64,000 nucleotides of DNA, from positions 620,001 through 684,000 of the forward strand of contig NZ_MLQQ01000001.1 in NCBI RefSeq assembly GCF_001865995.1, read 5' to 3'. A program made the translations under genes and the position numbers. Under the pieces are notes generated by a model, which ran no database searches, was not told the origin of the DNA, and was given only the letters and a program-made list of their open reading frames with translations. Source of the DNA: Anaerobacillus arseniciselenatis. GTDB lineage: Bacteria > Bacillota > Bacilli > Bacillales > Anaerobacillaceae. Shown in pieces: positions 8,931-17,489 of the stretch (positions are counted from its first letter, which is position 1; the number at the start of each line of letters is the position of its first letter).

Positions 8931-8954
8931 TTATAGTTAACCCCTTTTAAAAAA

Positions 8955-9377
8955 TTAATTATCATATATTGCCATTTGCTCGTAAGCATTAGCTTTTTGT
9001 TTCATTGTCTTTGGTTGGCTATCTTTACTTTTTTTCATCGCTTCGTGCCATGCTGAAGAAAGTTCAGTTACTAGTTTGATAACTTCTTCAATTGCTGTTA
9101 CATCCTTGTTATAGTTCGCTTGAACAAGACGGTCTGCCATATAATTGTAGACGGTATCTAATTGATCGGCGATAATACCAGCTTCATAATTTATACCTCC
9201 ACCAAGGCGCTCTAATATATCATTTGATTTTTGTAATTTTTCATTAGCTAAAACAAAGTCTTTTTCATTGATAGCTGTTTTAGCGTCTTCAAGATTATTA
9301 ATGCACGCTTCATATAATAGTGCTGTAATTTCTTGAGGGGACTTTTTATGGAGTGCTTCTTTTGAAATAAGTGTCAC
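8955..9377 (-). CDS. fliS: Flagellar chaperone FliS
   Basis: 140 residues from a GTG start at 9377, chosen because AGGAGGG lies 6 bp upstream; an ATG at 9407 has no such site. It shows the FliS pattern: SPQEITALLYEACINNLEDA near the N-terminus, a helical middle, and YNYMADRLVQANYNKD. FliS caps newly made flagellin and delivers it to the export gate. The position immediately upstream of hag supports the role. The C-terminus (about 25 residues, KSKDSQPKTMKQKANAYEQM..) is longer than usual. Confidence 0.85.
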   Translation of the reverse strand: MTLISKEALHKKSPQEITALLYEACINNLEDAKTAINEKDFVLANEKLQKSNDILERLGGGINYEAGIIADQLDTVYNYMADRLVQANYNKDVTAIEEVIKLVTELSSAWHEAMKKSKDSQPKTMKQKANAYEQMAIYDN

Positions 9378-9416
9378 TAATGACCCTCCTAACTTTTTTC
9401 CGTTCATCTAATCTTT

Positions 9417-9443
9417 TTATCGGTAGAAATTTGTCAAAGTTTA
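9417..9443 (-). promoter_or_regulatory. Sigma-D promoter for fliS-hag
   Basis: On the - strand TAAA (9440-9443), exactly 15 bp, then ACCGATAA (9417-9424). The Bacillus sigma-D consensus is TAAA-N15-GCCGATAT. The TAAA contains the stop codon of the preceding FlhB-like gene. Confidence 0.75.
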
Positions 9444-9740
9444 ATAGTTTTTCTCCATTTCTTCAATTAACAATAAAATTTCGGCCATTACCGCATATAG
9501 TTGTGGTGGAATATTATCACCTAAATCCATATCTAGTAGATTTTCAACGAGCATCGGATCTTCTTGCATATGAATATTATTTTTTTTTGCCAAATCAATA
9601 ATTTGATTGGCCACTTGACCTTTTCCGTGAGCCACTACTTGTGGACCTTGGTTAGAGTTTTCATCATAGCGTATTACTGCTGCACTAGGACCGTTGAGTG
9701 ATTTACGTTGTTTTTGATTAAAGTGCTTAGAAATCATCAT
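9441..9740 (-). CDS. FlhB C-terminal-domain protein (YlqH-like)
   Basis: 99 residues corresponding to the cytoplasmic domain of FlhB/EscU export-gate proteins without the membrane part: AAVIRYDENSNQGPQVVAHG, then GQVANQIIDLAKKNNIHMQE and ENLLDMDLGDNIPPQLYAVM. The NPTH autocleavage motif of FlhB is absent; SLNGPSAAV stands where it would lie. B. subtilis has the same arrangement in YlqG-YlqH. The ATG overlaps the stop of the upstream FliK-like gene (ATGA), indicating translational coupling. It may bind the FliK-like partner's C-terminal domain. That is inference. Confidence 0.8.
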   Translation of the reverse strand: MMISKHFNQKQRKSLNGPSAAVIRYDENSNQGPQVVAHGKGQVANQIIDLAKKNNIHMQEDPMLVENLLDMDLGDNIPPQLYAVMAEILLLIEEMEKNY

Positions 9741-12700
9741 ATTTTAAAGTCAAACCCTTTCTCAGTAAACGTTGGTGTCATTTTTTCTTGGTGTTCTTGG
9801 TCTTCCTTAGTTTCTGAATCCGGTTTCTGTACTGCTGTTAATTTAGTGAAGTTAAGGCTTGCGATGTTATAACCAACTTCTTTTAAATTTTCCCTACATA
9901 GCTCTGCAAGTGGCTCAATTCTTTCCTTAAAATGAGGTTGGTCATTTTTAATCGTTAACGAAAGACTGCCATCCGTTGCTGTCACTAAAATACCGACTTC
10001 ACCTAATTTCTTCGTTTCGATTAGAAAATAAAGGTTACAATTTTCCCAATCAACTTTTTCGCCCTCATTACGAGAGTTCACGAATACTTGCAAATCTCTA
10101 ACTTCATCTTCTAACAAAAATGGTAGATTAAAAAACATACTTTGAAGATTACTATTTGTATCAGATTTACTTAATAATTGTTGACCAGTTATGTTTGCTA
10201 AAGCTTGGTTCGTCTGTTGTGACACACGACCTTGCTCTTCTTCCATTTTCATTAACTGCATCAGTGCATTTTTCATATTTTGATTTGGCTCACCGTCCCC
10301 TTGACGTCCAGTTGCCAACATTTGCGCAACTTCACTGTCTCTATTTAAACCGAGACCTCGCACTAACTCAAACGCTTGTCGTGCTGAAAAATCTTGCGTG
10401 GTCGGTCGACGTGAAAGATCATCAAACTGTTGTAACAGCTGCTGTGAAGGTGGCCGGCTTTGAAGATTTTGTTCTTCTTTCATAATAAAATGCTTCACTT
10501 TCGTATCTGACGGTTTAAATTCTAGTTTTTCAATCATTGTTTTTATTTCTTGAACAATACGATTCGCCTCTTGATAGTTACCTCTATTTAAAAGTTTTTT
10601 CGCTTCTGCCAGTTGACTACTTGCTTGCATCAGCCTTTTTTCTGTTTTCATATCAGTAAGAAGCATCATTTCACTTTTTAAAATCGCATTGTCTAATCTT
10701 TTGATCGTCGTTTCTAGTAATGGTTTTACTTGTTTAGGTGCTTGGCTTTTAAAAGCTTCTGTTAAGCGTTGAATATTATCTAAGTTTCTCGTAATTTCTC
10801 TTTGTAATGATTTGAAATCCGCCTGTGCTTTTGCTAATTTCTCAGTAATGGTTTGAACAATTAAATCTTTACTAGTTAACTGTTGCGTTTGGAAAGCTTC
10901 ATTTATCGAATACTGCTGCATTTCAGGTTGAATAGCTTGATCTAACCTTGCTACTTGTGGTTCTACTGCTGTAAATGACTGCATTAATTGTTGGCGAGCT
11001 GCTAACTCACGTCCTTGATCTTGTAACCTCGTCGCTTCTTCAAGTGATTTTGTAATGAGCTCTTTTGTCGGGCGTTCAAATGGTGCTTGTTCAATTTGGT
11101 TCCTTAACTCGCTAGTGGCCTTTTGGAAATCCCCCTCTTTTTGAACAGTTGATTTCATTTGCTTTAGAGCTTCTGTAGGCTTAACTACTTGTTGTTCTTG
11201 TTGATTTTGCAATGGAGCTTGTGAATTTTGTACCAATGGTTGAGTTTGAGTTAATGTTCTCTCAACTTGGAGTAACGATTGAACAAGTCTATCTTGAGCA
11301 ACTCGCTGTTGACCACTTTGTTGTAAAGTTCTCGCTTCATCTACCGCTCGGTCGACTTGGCGCGCGACTTCGCGATCGACTCGTGGGTTATTCACCACTT
11401 CACTTCGTACTTGTTCGATGGCCCGTTGCACGTTCGGCTCGCGTTGAACAGCTTCTCTTACCTGACGAACTTGGTCGCTCACTGGACGTTCTTGCGTCGG
11501 ACGATTCTCTGGTACTCTTTGTTCTGATTGTGAACGGTTTTCGACCACTCGCGGATCCGTTGGCGGGCGGGTCTCACTTCTTGCTTCCGTTCTTGCTATT
11601 TCTCGCTCCGCAGTTTGTAGTGCTTGCACCATTCGCTCGCGTGCTGCCCCTTCGCGTCCACTTTGTTGTAATGCTCTTGCCTCATCTACCGCTCGGTCGA
11701 CTTGACGCGCGACTTCGCGATCGACTCGTGGATTGTTCACCACTTCACTTCGCACTTGCTCGATGGCGCGTTGCACGTTCGGTTCGCGTTGAATAGCTTC
11801 TCTTACTTGACGTACTTGATCGCTCACTGGACGTTCTTGGGCTGGGCGATTCTCTGGTACTCTTTGTTCGGATTGTGGACGGCTTTCAACCACTCGCGGA
11901 TCAACAGTTTGTCGTGGTTCGTTTCTTCCTTCTGTTCGCGTTATATCACGTTCTGCAGTTTGTAGTGCCTGCACCATTCGTTCACGCGCTGCCCCTTCGC
12001 GTCCACTTTGTTGTAACGCTCTTGCCTCATCCACGGCTCGGTCGACTTGGCGGGCCACTTCACGATCGACTCGTGGGTTGTTCACCACTTCACTTCGCAC
12101 TTGCTCGATGGCGCGTTGGACATTCGGCTCGCGTTGCACAGCTTCTCTTACTTGACGTACTTGATCGCTCACTGGACGCTCTTGGACTGGACGGCTTTCA
12201 CTTGGTCTTCGCTCAACCTGTGGACGATCTTCAATTCCCGACCTAGCCCCACTTTGCTCTCTCGTTATTCTAAAATTAGGATCTAAATCTTTAGCGATGT
12301 TCGTTAACACTTCATTTAACGGGCGTCCATGTAACGCTTCATGAACGGAGCGTAAATGATTCGTCGTTACTTCTAAACGTTTATTCGCAACCGCTTGAAC
12401 GGTATTTAAGCGTTGTTGTACTGTACCTTTTTCTTTTTCAACAAAGGCACGTAAATCTTGAACGGATTCACGTGTTAGCGGAACCCCTTTATCTAAAACC
12501 ATTTGCGCAGCTTGTCTTAATTGTTGAGAAGGGTTACTAACCCCTAAGCTGCGTAACGCTTGATCTGTATTTGTTCGTTCTGTTTGTGGAGCGGCAGATG
12601 TATTTCTAGGAGCCTCTGCGATCGTTCTCACTTGAATTTTTCCTTCTGACTCCCCTGCAACTTGAACTGTAACTCGATCTTGTGTTGGAGCCTTGGCGTC

Positions 12701-12859
12701 AAACTTCACTTGAACTTCTCGACCACGAATTTGTAACGTAGCTTCATCTCGAGACTTTCTTTCTTTTATAGTTGCGCGATATATTTCGCCCTTTTTCAGT
12801 TCAAGGGGTTTTTCATGGGTATTTACTTGGCTAGAAACAGCCTGATTGTTAATTTGCAT
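9737..12859 (-). CDS. FliK-like repeat protein (expanded YlqG homologue)
   Basis: 1040 residues. Residues 20-80 form a small beta domain (KKGEIYRATIKERKSRDEAT). Residues 228-535 hold three near-identical units with a 115-residue period, each opening RPVSDQVRQVREA and containing EPNVQRAIEQVRSEVVNNPR, highly charged and probably helical. Residues 550-860 are Gln/Glu-rich helices. Residues about 905-1005 (VDWENCNLYFLIETKKLGEV and onward) resemble the C-terminal hook-length-control domain of FliK. The B. subtilis counterpart YlqG is much shorter, about 500 residues as I recall. It is translationally coupled to the FlhB-like gene. Together they look like a FliK/FlhB-C pair outside the main flagellar operon; function not established. 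Confidence 0.7.
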   Translation of the reverse strand: MQINNQAVSSQVNTHEKPLELKKGEIYRATIKERKSRDEATLQIRGREVQVKFDAKAPTQDRVTVQVAGESEGKIQVRTIAEAPRNTSAAPQTERTNTDQALRSLGVSNPSQQLRQAAQMVLDKGVPLTRESVQDLRAFVEKEKGTVQQRLNTVQAVANKRLEVTTNHLRSVHEALHGRPLNEVLTNIAKDLDPNFRITREQSGARSGIEDRPQVERRPSESRPVQERPVSDQVRQVREAVQREPNVQRAIEQVRSEVVNNPRVDREVARQVDRAVDEARALQQSGREGAARERMVQALQTAERDITRTEGRNEPRQTVDPRVVESRPQSEQRVPENRPAQERPVSDQVRQVREAIQREPNVQRAIEQVRSEVVNNPRVDREVARQVDRAVDEARALQQSGREGAARERMVQALQTAEREIARTEARSETRPPTDPRVVENRSQSEQRVPENRPTQERPVSDQVRQVREAVQREPNVQRAIEQVRSEVVNNPRVDREVARQVDRAVDEARTLQQSGQQRVAQDRLVQSLLQVERTLTQTQPLVQNSQAPLQNQQEQQVVKPTEALKQMKSTVQKEGDFQKATSELRNQIEQAPFERPTKELITKSLEEATRLQDQGRELAARQQLMQSFTAVEPQVARLDQAIQPEMQQYSINEAFQTQQLTSKDLIVQTITEKLAKAQADFKSLQREITRNLDNIQRLTEAFKSQAPKQVKPLLETTIKRLDNAILKSEMMLLTDMKTEKRLMQASSQLAEAKKLLNRGNYQEANRIVQEIKTMIEKLEFKPSDTKVKHFIMKEEQNLQSRPPSQQLLQQFDDLSRRPTTQDFSARQAFELVRGLGLNRDSEVAQMLATGRQGDGEPNQNMKNALMQLMKMEEEQGRVSQQTNQALANITGQQLLSKSDTNSNLQSMFFNLPFLLEDEVRDLQVFVNSRNEGEKVDWENCNLYFLIETKKLGEVGILVTATDGSLSLTIKNDQPHFKERIEPLAELCRENLKEVGYNIASLNFTKLTAVQKPDSETKEDQEHQEKMTPTFTEKGFDFKI
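11255..12178 (-). repeat. 345-bp in-frame tandem repeat in the FliK-like gene
   Basis: Units start at residues 228, 343 and 458 (nt about 12178, 11833 and 11488 on the - strand). The first two are complete and the third is partial. DNA identity is visibly high, so recent unequal recombination is likely. Confidence 0.9.
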
Positions 12860-12891
12860 ACGTTCACACTCCCACGTTCCTTCTATCTACT

Positions 12892-12919
12892 TTATCGGAA
12901 CATAAACTAGTTTTGTTTA
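12892..12919 (-). promoter_or_regulatory. Possible sigma-D promoter for the FliK-like operon
   Basis: On the - strand TAAA (12916-12919), 16 bp, then TCCGATAA (12892-12899). This is one base longer than the consensus spacer. Confidence 0.5.
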
Positions 12920-12979
12920 GTAATTAAGTAAACTCGAATTATTACCAAATCATATAAAAACCCTTAATTTTTCTAACCT

Positions 12980-13103
12980 GAGTGAATTTCATAATTACCA
13001 AAAATGAGCCACATTATGCAATGCAATATATAGTTTGCGAATGGGTTTTGACGCAACTATATATTGATCTTAGTCGCGAGAAGCATTAATTATGAAATTC
13101 ATT
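12980..13103 (+). repeat. Repeat family B (MITE-like), copy 1
   Basis: Terminal inverted repeats GAGTGAATTTCATAATTACC / TTAATTATGAAATTCATT enclose an inner palindrome CAATATATAGTTTGCG / CGCAACTATATATTG. It occupies most of the gap 12860-13134 between the FliK-like gene's start and the dinB terminator. Confidence 0.85.
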
Positions 13104-13134
13104 AAACCTATTGAACTTATAAAGTTTTGATAAA

Positions 13135-13173
13135 ACAAAAAAGCTAACCATGTAGTTTATGGTATAGCCTTAA
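13135..13173 (-). terminator. Terminator of dinB
   Basis: On the - strand GGCTATACCAT / ATGGTTAGC with one bulge, then TTTTTTG. Confidence 0.7.
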
Positions 13174-13189
13174 CTTTATTTGACCAAAG

Positions 13190-14470
13190 TTATTCATCTT
13201 TTTGTCGGTCTTCAAAAAAGAAATCTTTTTCCAAACTAGTGCCACGCTTCTTTTTATCAGTAAAACGATCTTCTTTTTTTGCTGAGATTTGTGAACCTTT
13301 CAAAAGAGCTTCTTCACCGAAACGATTTCTTAGGGCATCGACCGTTTTTGTCAGCTCATATTTTTTTACATCTTCTTCATAATGAAACAAATCTAGTTGT
13401 TTATAGGCGGTCTTTTTTTCAACCAACTGTTGCGCTGTCACTCCTAAAAGGCGGATCGGTTCTTTGTTCCAATGCTTCGTAAAAAGATATAAGGCAATTT
13501 TATAAATTTCTGCCTGACTATCAATAGGATTTAACTCAGTATGACTCCGTGTCACTGTTTTACGATCTGAATAACGTATCGTCACTTGAATTGTCTCGGC
13601 ACAAACTGATTTTCGTGACATTCTTCTTGCCACTGAATCGGCTATGTTCGATAGCACTACTTTAATTTTTACAATATTTTTCGTATCAGCTGATAGTGTC
13701 GTGGAATTTCCAATACTTTTAAAATCATAAACAGCATTTGGGTCCACATGACGCCGATCAATTCCGTTGGCACGCTCATAAATTTTTTCACCATTAACAC
13801 CCAAAAAGAGCTTTAACTTCGCAACGTCGCAACAGGCTAAATCACCAATCGTCATAATTCCTTTTTTATTAAGCTTCTCTGCCGTCTTATTACCAACCCC
13901 GTGCATTTCTCCTACTTTTAATGGCCATAAAACATTTTTTATTTCACGTTTACGTAAAACTGTAATTCCTAACGGCTTCTTCATATCACTAGCCATTTTC
14001 GCTAAAAACTTATTCGGAGCAATTCCGATACTACAAGGTAAGTTTAACTCTTTTAATAGACGAGATTGAATTTTATTTGCAATCTCTAAAGGCGTACCTA
14101 GTGAGTAGCATTCAGTTATATCCATATAACCTTCATCGATCGATACCGGTTCAACTAACGGTGTAAATTCTCTTAATAAATCAAAGATTTGTAATGACAT
14201 TTTCCGATAACGGTCAAAATTGGGTTCCATTATGACTAACGACGGACAAAGCTTCTTTGCCTCCCATATAGGCATCGTCGTTTTCACACCTTTCGCCCGT
14301 GCTTCGTAACTACTCGTTACGATAATTCCCCGTCTTTCTTTCGCATTTCCAGCAATAGCCACTGGCCTTCCCTTTAAGGTAGGGTCATAAGCAACTTCAA
14401 CGGAAGCATAAAAGCTATTCATATCAACATGAAAAATGACTCGTCCATCTTTTGGGTAAAATTGCTTCAT
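13190..14470 (-). CDS. dinB: DNA polymerase IV (Y-family, YqjH/PolY1-like)
   Basis: 426 residues. The palm begins with VIFHVDMNSFYASVE, where Asp16 is a metal ligand, and continues with EPVSIDEGYMDIT, carrying Asp112 and Glu113. GVGNKTAEKLNKKGI is the helix-hairpin-helix thumb, and the little-finger domain covers about 245-360. The last about 60 residues are Lys/Glu-rich and probably disordered. No clear QLxLF clamp-binding motif sits at the very end, but QLDLFHYEED at about 365 is a good beta-clamp motif. It performs error-prone translesion synthesis. The start follows AAAGGAGGTAGTC. The gene is monocistronic. Confidence 0.92.
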   Translation of the reverse strand: MKQFYPKDGRVIFHVDMNSFYASVEVAYDPTLKGRPVAIAGNAKERRGIIVTSSYEARAKGVKTTMPIWEAKKLCPSLVIMEPNFDRYRKMSLQIFDLLREFTPLVEPVSIDEGYMDITECYSLGTPLEIANKIQSRLLKELNLPCSIGIAPNKFLAKMASDMKKPLGITVLRKREIKNVLWPLKVGEMHGVGNKTAEKLNKKGIMTIGDLACCDVAKLKLFLGVNGEKIYERANGIDRRHVDPNAVYDFKSIGNSTTLSADTKNIVKIKVVLSNIADSVARRMSRKSVCAETIQVTIRYSDRKTVTRSHTELNPIDSQAEIYKIALYLFTKHWNKEPIRLLGVTAQQLVEKKTAYKQLDLFHYEEDVKKYELTKTVDALRNRFGEEALLKGSQISAKKEDRFTDKKKRGTSLEKDFFFEDRQKDE

Positions 14471-14520
14471 GACTACCTCCTTTCTGAAAACCTTTCCTAC
14501 ATACTTTCCTATCTATATAT

Positions 14521-14600
14521 AAAAGCTTCATGACGTTACACTGTCACTATCTAATATGGAAAAGGTGGACAATTCCCTTCTCTTCGCCGTGACCTGGGCT
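14521..14600 (+). repeat. Repeat family A copy 5 (half)
   Basis: Arm with CACTGTCACTATCTAATATGG, then GGTGGACAATTCCCTTCTCTTCGCCGTGA. The sequence then breaks into an E tract instead of the second stem arm. Confidence 0.65.
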
Positions 14601-14681
14601 TCCCTTCCAACTTTCAACTTTCCAACTAACCAACCAACTAACCAACTTTCCAACTTTCCAACTAACCAACTAACCAACTCC
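14601..14681 (+). repeat. E-type CCAAC/AACC tract
   Basis: About 80 bp of short imperfect units such as TTTCCAACTAACCAACCAAC. It is the longest E tract in the window and directly continues the broken A copy. Confidence 0.75.
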
Positions 14682-14692
14682 AGTATATAAGA

Positions 14693-14722
14693 AAAGCTCT
14701 ACATATTTAAATGCAGAGCTTC
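14693..14722 (-). terminator. Terminator of the FAD dehydrogenase gene
   Basis: Perfect stem AAGCTCTGCAT / ATGTAGAGCTT-type hairpin (one G-U), with TTCTT on the - strand. A family B repeat lies between it and the stop codon. Confidence 0.55.
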
Positions 14723-14752
14723 TAATTTTCACTATTAATTTTTCTATTAATT

Positions 14753-14869
14753 GAGTGAATTTCACAATTACCTAAATTAAGCCATATCAATCTATATGCA
14801 GTTACGAACGACTTAACACAACTACATATAGATACTTTATGGAGATAATATTGAATTATGAAAATCATT
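14753..14869 (+). repeat. Repeat family B, copy 2
   Basis: GAGTGAATTTCACAATTACC to TTGAATTATGAAAATCATT with an inner palindrome around CTATATG / CATATAG. It starts 7 bp past the stop of the FAD gene, inside its 3' untranslated region. Confidence 0.8.
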
Positions 14870-14876
14870 AAATTAT

Positions 14877-16334
14877 TTAACTCATGACAGGTTGAAGTTG
14901 TTCTGCACGCTTTTTAATGATCGCGCGCGCAATATGGACACCGTTAGCACCTGCTTGGGCTAACCCGCGAGTTACGCCTCCACCGTCACCGCCAGCATAT
15001 AAACCTGAAATCTGAGTTTCAAAGTCTTTCGTTAAAATCGGTCTAGCTGAGTAGAACTTAGCTTCTACGCCATAAAACAATGTGTGCTCTGAGGCAATCC
15101 CAGGTGTTACGTGATCTAGGGCTTCCATCATTTCAATTAGACTTTTCATCGTATTATATGGTAGAACAAGTCCTAAATCACCTGGAACCGCTTCTTTTAA
15201 TGTCGGTTCTAAAAACCCTTCATTAATACGTTTTGTGGTAGAACGTCTCCCTTTTAAAATATCACCGTACTTTTGTACAATAACTGAACCGCTAGATAAA
15301 TCATTGGCACGTTTTGAAACTTCTTTCGCAAAAGAAATCGGTTGGTCAAAAGGTTCAGTGAACGTATGAGAAACGAGTAAAGCGAAGTTCGTGTTTTCAC
15401 TACCTAACTTCGGATCTTTGTACGCGTGGCCGTTTGCGGTCATCACTCCACTATGATTTTCAACGACGACGTGACCTGACGGGTTTGAACAAAACGTTCT
15501 TACCGTCGTTCCTACTGATGTGTTGTATATGAATTTCGCTTCATAAAGGTGGTGATTAATATCTTCCATAATGACATCAGAAGTTTCAACGCGAACCCCG
15601 ATATCAACTTGATTATTAATCATACGATAATCACGTTTTTTTAATAAGTTCCCTAGCCACTCAGAACCATCTCGACCAGGAACGATGACTACTTGATCAG
15701 CATTTATTTCTTCACCGTTTTTCAGAACAATTCCAGTAACTTTAAATCCATCGTTCGTCTTTTCCGTCATAATATCTTCGACTTCCGTTCGAAAACGCAT
15801 TTCTACTTTATCTTTTAAAAACTCATAAATGCTTGTTAAAATTTCTAAGTTTTTCTCTGTTCCTAAATGTCTAACAATCGCACGTAATAGCTTTAAACCT
15901 GCTCCCATCGCTTTACGCTCAATTTCTCGTACGGCCGTAGTTGTAGGATCTGTACTTTCCTCAGGTGCTCCGTGTTTTAAGTTAATCGAATCAACGTACT
16001 GGATTAATTCAAGTACTTGTGACGGTGGTAAATACTCTTGCATCCAACCACCAAACGCTGTTGTTATATTAAATTTTCCATCTGAATAAGCACCAGCCCC
16101 ACCAAAACCAGCTGTAATTGAACATGCCGGTAAACAACCTGAAAAATCTTTTCTTCCTTTTGGTGGTGGACATTTCTCGATCTTCTTTTCATTTATTGGA
16201 CATCTACGATTGTAAATGGAGTGCCCCTTATCAATAAATAGAACATTTAACTCCGGTTTTTGTTCTAAAAGTTCGTACACCGTGAAAATTCCTGCAGGAC
16301 CAGCCCCCACTACAATTACATCATAATTATTCAT
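14877..16334 (-). CDS. FAD-dependent dehydrogenase (COG2509-type)
   Basis: 485 residues from ATG 16334 (MNNYDVIVVG). It is chosen because AAGGAGG lies 10 bp upstream; a frame opening at 16361 would start before that site. A dinucleotide-binding GAGPAGIF motif sits at residues 11-18, followed by a Cys-rich insertion (RRCPINEKKIEKCPPP, GCLPACSITAGFGGAGAYSDGK) and the C-terminal FAD motif LYAGGDGGGVTRGLAQAGANG. COG2509 proteins are uncharacterised flavoproteins related to geranylgeranyl-reductase-like folds. The four conserved Cys could ligate metal, which is inference. Monocistronic; a MarR/ScoC-like gene on the same strand lies upstream beyond a terminator. Confidence 0.75.
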   Translation of the reverse strand: MNNYDVIVVGAGPAGIFTVYELLEQKPELNVLFIDKGHSIYNRRCPINEKKIEKCPPPKGRKDFSGCLPACSITAGFGGAGAYSDGKFNITTAFGGWMQEYLPPSQVLELIQYVDSINLKHGAPEESTDPTTTAVREIERKAMGAGLKLLRAIVRHLGTEKNLEILTSIYEFLKDKVEMRFRTEVEDIMTEKTNDGFKVTGIVLKNGEEINADQVVIVPGRDGSEWLGNLLKKRDYRMINNQVDIGVRVETSDVIMEDINHHLYEAKFIYNTSVGTTVRTFCSNPSGHVVVENHSGVMTANGHAYKDPKLGSENTNFALLVSHTFTEPFDQPISFAKEVSKRANDLSSGSVIVQKYGDILKGRRSTTKRINEGFLEPTLKEAVPGDLGLVLPYNTMKSLIEMMEALDHVTPGIASEHTLFYGVEAKFYSARPILTKDFETQISGLYAGGDGGGVTRGLAQAGANGVHIARAIIKKRAEQLQPVMS

Positions 16335-16462
16335 CACGTTATGTCCTCCTTGTGTTGTCATCGTAACTAATCTATTAAACTTAAATTGTTTATTCTAAAA
16401 ATTCATATAATACTTTTTCAACCTATACTATCTTACAAAAATAACGAAAAAAAAGCAAGAGG

Positions 16463-16507
16463 AAAAACGAACGATAATTAAAACCTATTTAATAATCGTT
16501 CGTTTTT
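16463..16507 (-). terminator. Terminator of the marR-like gene
   Basis: AAAAACGAACGATTATTAAA..TTTAATTATCGTTCGTTTTT palindrome on the - strand; near-perfect. Confidence 0.75.
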
Positions 16508-16595
16508 ATGCCCTTACTCTATGAGAATTTTATGTTTTTCAAAAGTGTTTTTGTATTTTCGTCAAAATATGAACCATTGTTATGCTAAACTTTAT

Positions 16596-17081
16596 TTATT
16601 TCTTCTCTTTCTCTTCCGTTTTTTCAACCCACTCTATAAATTCATCACCATAATAGTTCCTATTAATCTTCTCTAAAAACTTTATTAAATTAATAAATCC
16701 TTCTCGATCTTCTACGCTTTGCTTTTCAATAAACTTCAAAAAGTCATAATTAGCCTCTCTCGACTTTGCTCGCCGCTTTTTCCCTTCTTCAGTCAGCAAA
16801 ACATATGAAACTCGTAAATCTTTTTCATCTTTTTCAATATAAACTAATCCTTTTTCTTTTAATCTTTTGACAACTTGCATCACCGTTGAACGATCCCATA
16901 AACCATATTTCGCAATAGTCGATATTGAAGCACGCTCCTCGAAAAAGATAACCCATAACGTATGTTGTTCCGCTTGAGTTAAACCGACAGATTGAGCTGC
17001 TTTTTGCCAATCTTCTTCAACAGCTTTGGCAACTCCGCGAAAATAATTCATCACTAAATGTGGATTTATTTTATTAGTCAT
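16596..17081 (-). CDS. MarR-family regulator, ScoC/Hpr-like
   Basis: 161 residues. A winged helix-turn-helix spans about 35-110: AEQHTLWVIFFEERASISTI, a recognition helix in WDRSTVMQVVKRLKEKGLV and a wing in DEKDLRVSYVLLTEEGKKRR. The HILW-like EQHTLW motif and the late NYYGDEFIEWVE segment resemble ScoC (Hpr), the transition-state repressor of proteases and sporulation, but the protein is about 40 residues shorter. I would call it MarR family and leave the target open. The start follows GAGGATCGG. It is flanked by its own terminator. Confidence 0.75.
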   Translation of the reverse strand: MTNKINPHLVMNYFRGVAKAVEEDWQKAAQSVGLTQAEQHTLWVIFFEERASISTIAKYGLWDRSTVMQVVKRLKEKGLVYIEKDEKDLRVSYVLLTEEGKKRRAKSREANYDFLKFIEKQSVEDREGFINLIKFLEKINRNYYGDEFIEWVEKTEEKEKK

Positions 17082-17240
17082 ATCCGATCCTCTTCCCCAT
17101 TTGTCTTATAAACTTCCACTTATTCAATATTTTACCATAGGAAAAGTAAGGAAATCTAATAATATTTATAAAAACTACATTTTTACTAAATTAAATTATG
17201 AAAATAGTACTATGTAAATCAAACTGTCAAAGATATTTGT

Positions 17241-17436
17241 TTTCATACTAAACCCTTATGACGGTATCCGTCACAATCTGATGTGTAAAAGAACGAGCAA
17301 TTTCCCTCTCTTCGCTTTAAACTTCTAGCGAATTTTAGAGGCTCGTTCAGGAAATTACTCGCTCTTTTTTCATACAAAACCTACATGACACAACACTACG
17401 GACCAAACCAACAAACCACTAACCAACTAGCCAACA
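17241..17436 (+). repeat. Repeat family A copy 6 plus E tract
   Basis: Full A copy at 17241-17390, nearly the same as copy 1: AACGAGCAATTTCC / GGAAATTACTCGCT, TTTTTTCATACAAAAC. An E tract ACCAAACCAACAAACCACTA follows at 17402-17436. It occupies the gene-free gap 17082-17489 together with the terminator. Confidence 0.8.
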
Positions 17437-17482
17437 AAAAAGCTAATTCAAGATCCACGTAACGTGGCACTTAAATTAGCTT
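17437..17482 (-). terminator. Terminator of the M20 peptidase gene
   Basis: AAGCTAATTTAAG..CCACGT / ACGTGG..CTTGAATTAGCTT on the - strand, then TTTT. Confidence 0.75.
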
Positions 17483-17489
17483 AAGAAAA

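Noticed and set aside
11212-12286. Several long + strand frames opposite the FliK-like gene
   Set aside because: They mirror the repeated GC-richer codons of the real gene, have no ribosome-binding sites and repeat among themselves; shadows.
16463-16507. ACGAACGAT palindrome as a MarR operator
   Set aside because: It lies right after the regulator's stop with T-runs; a terminator explains it better.
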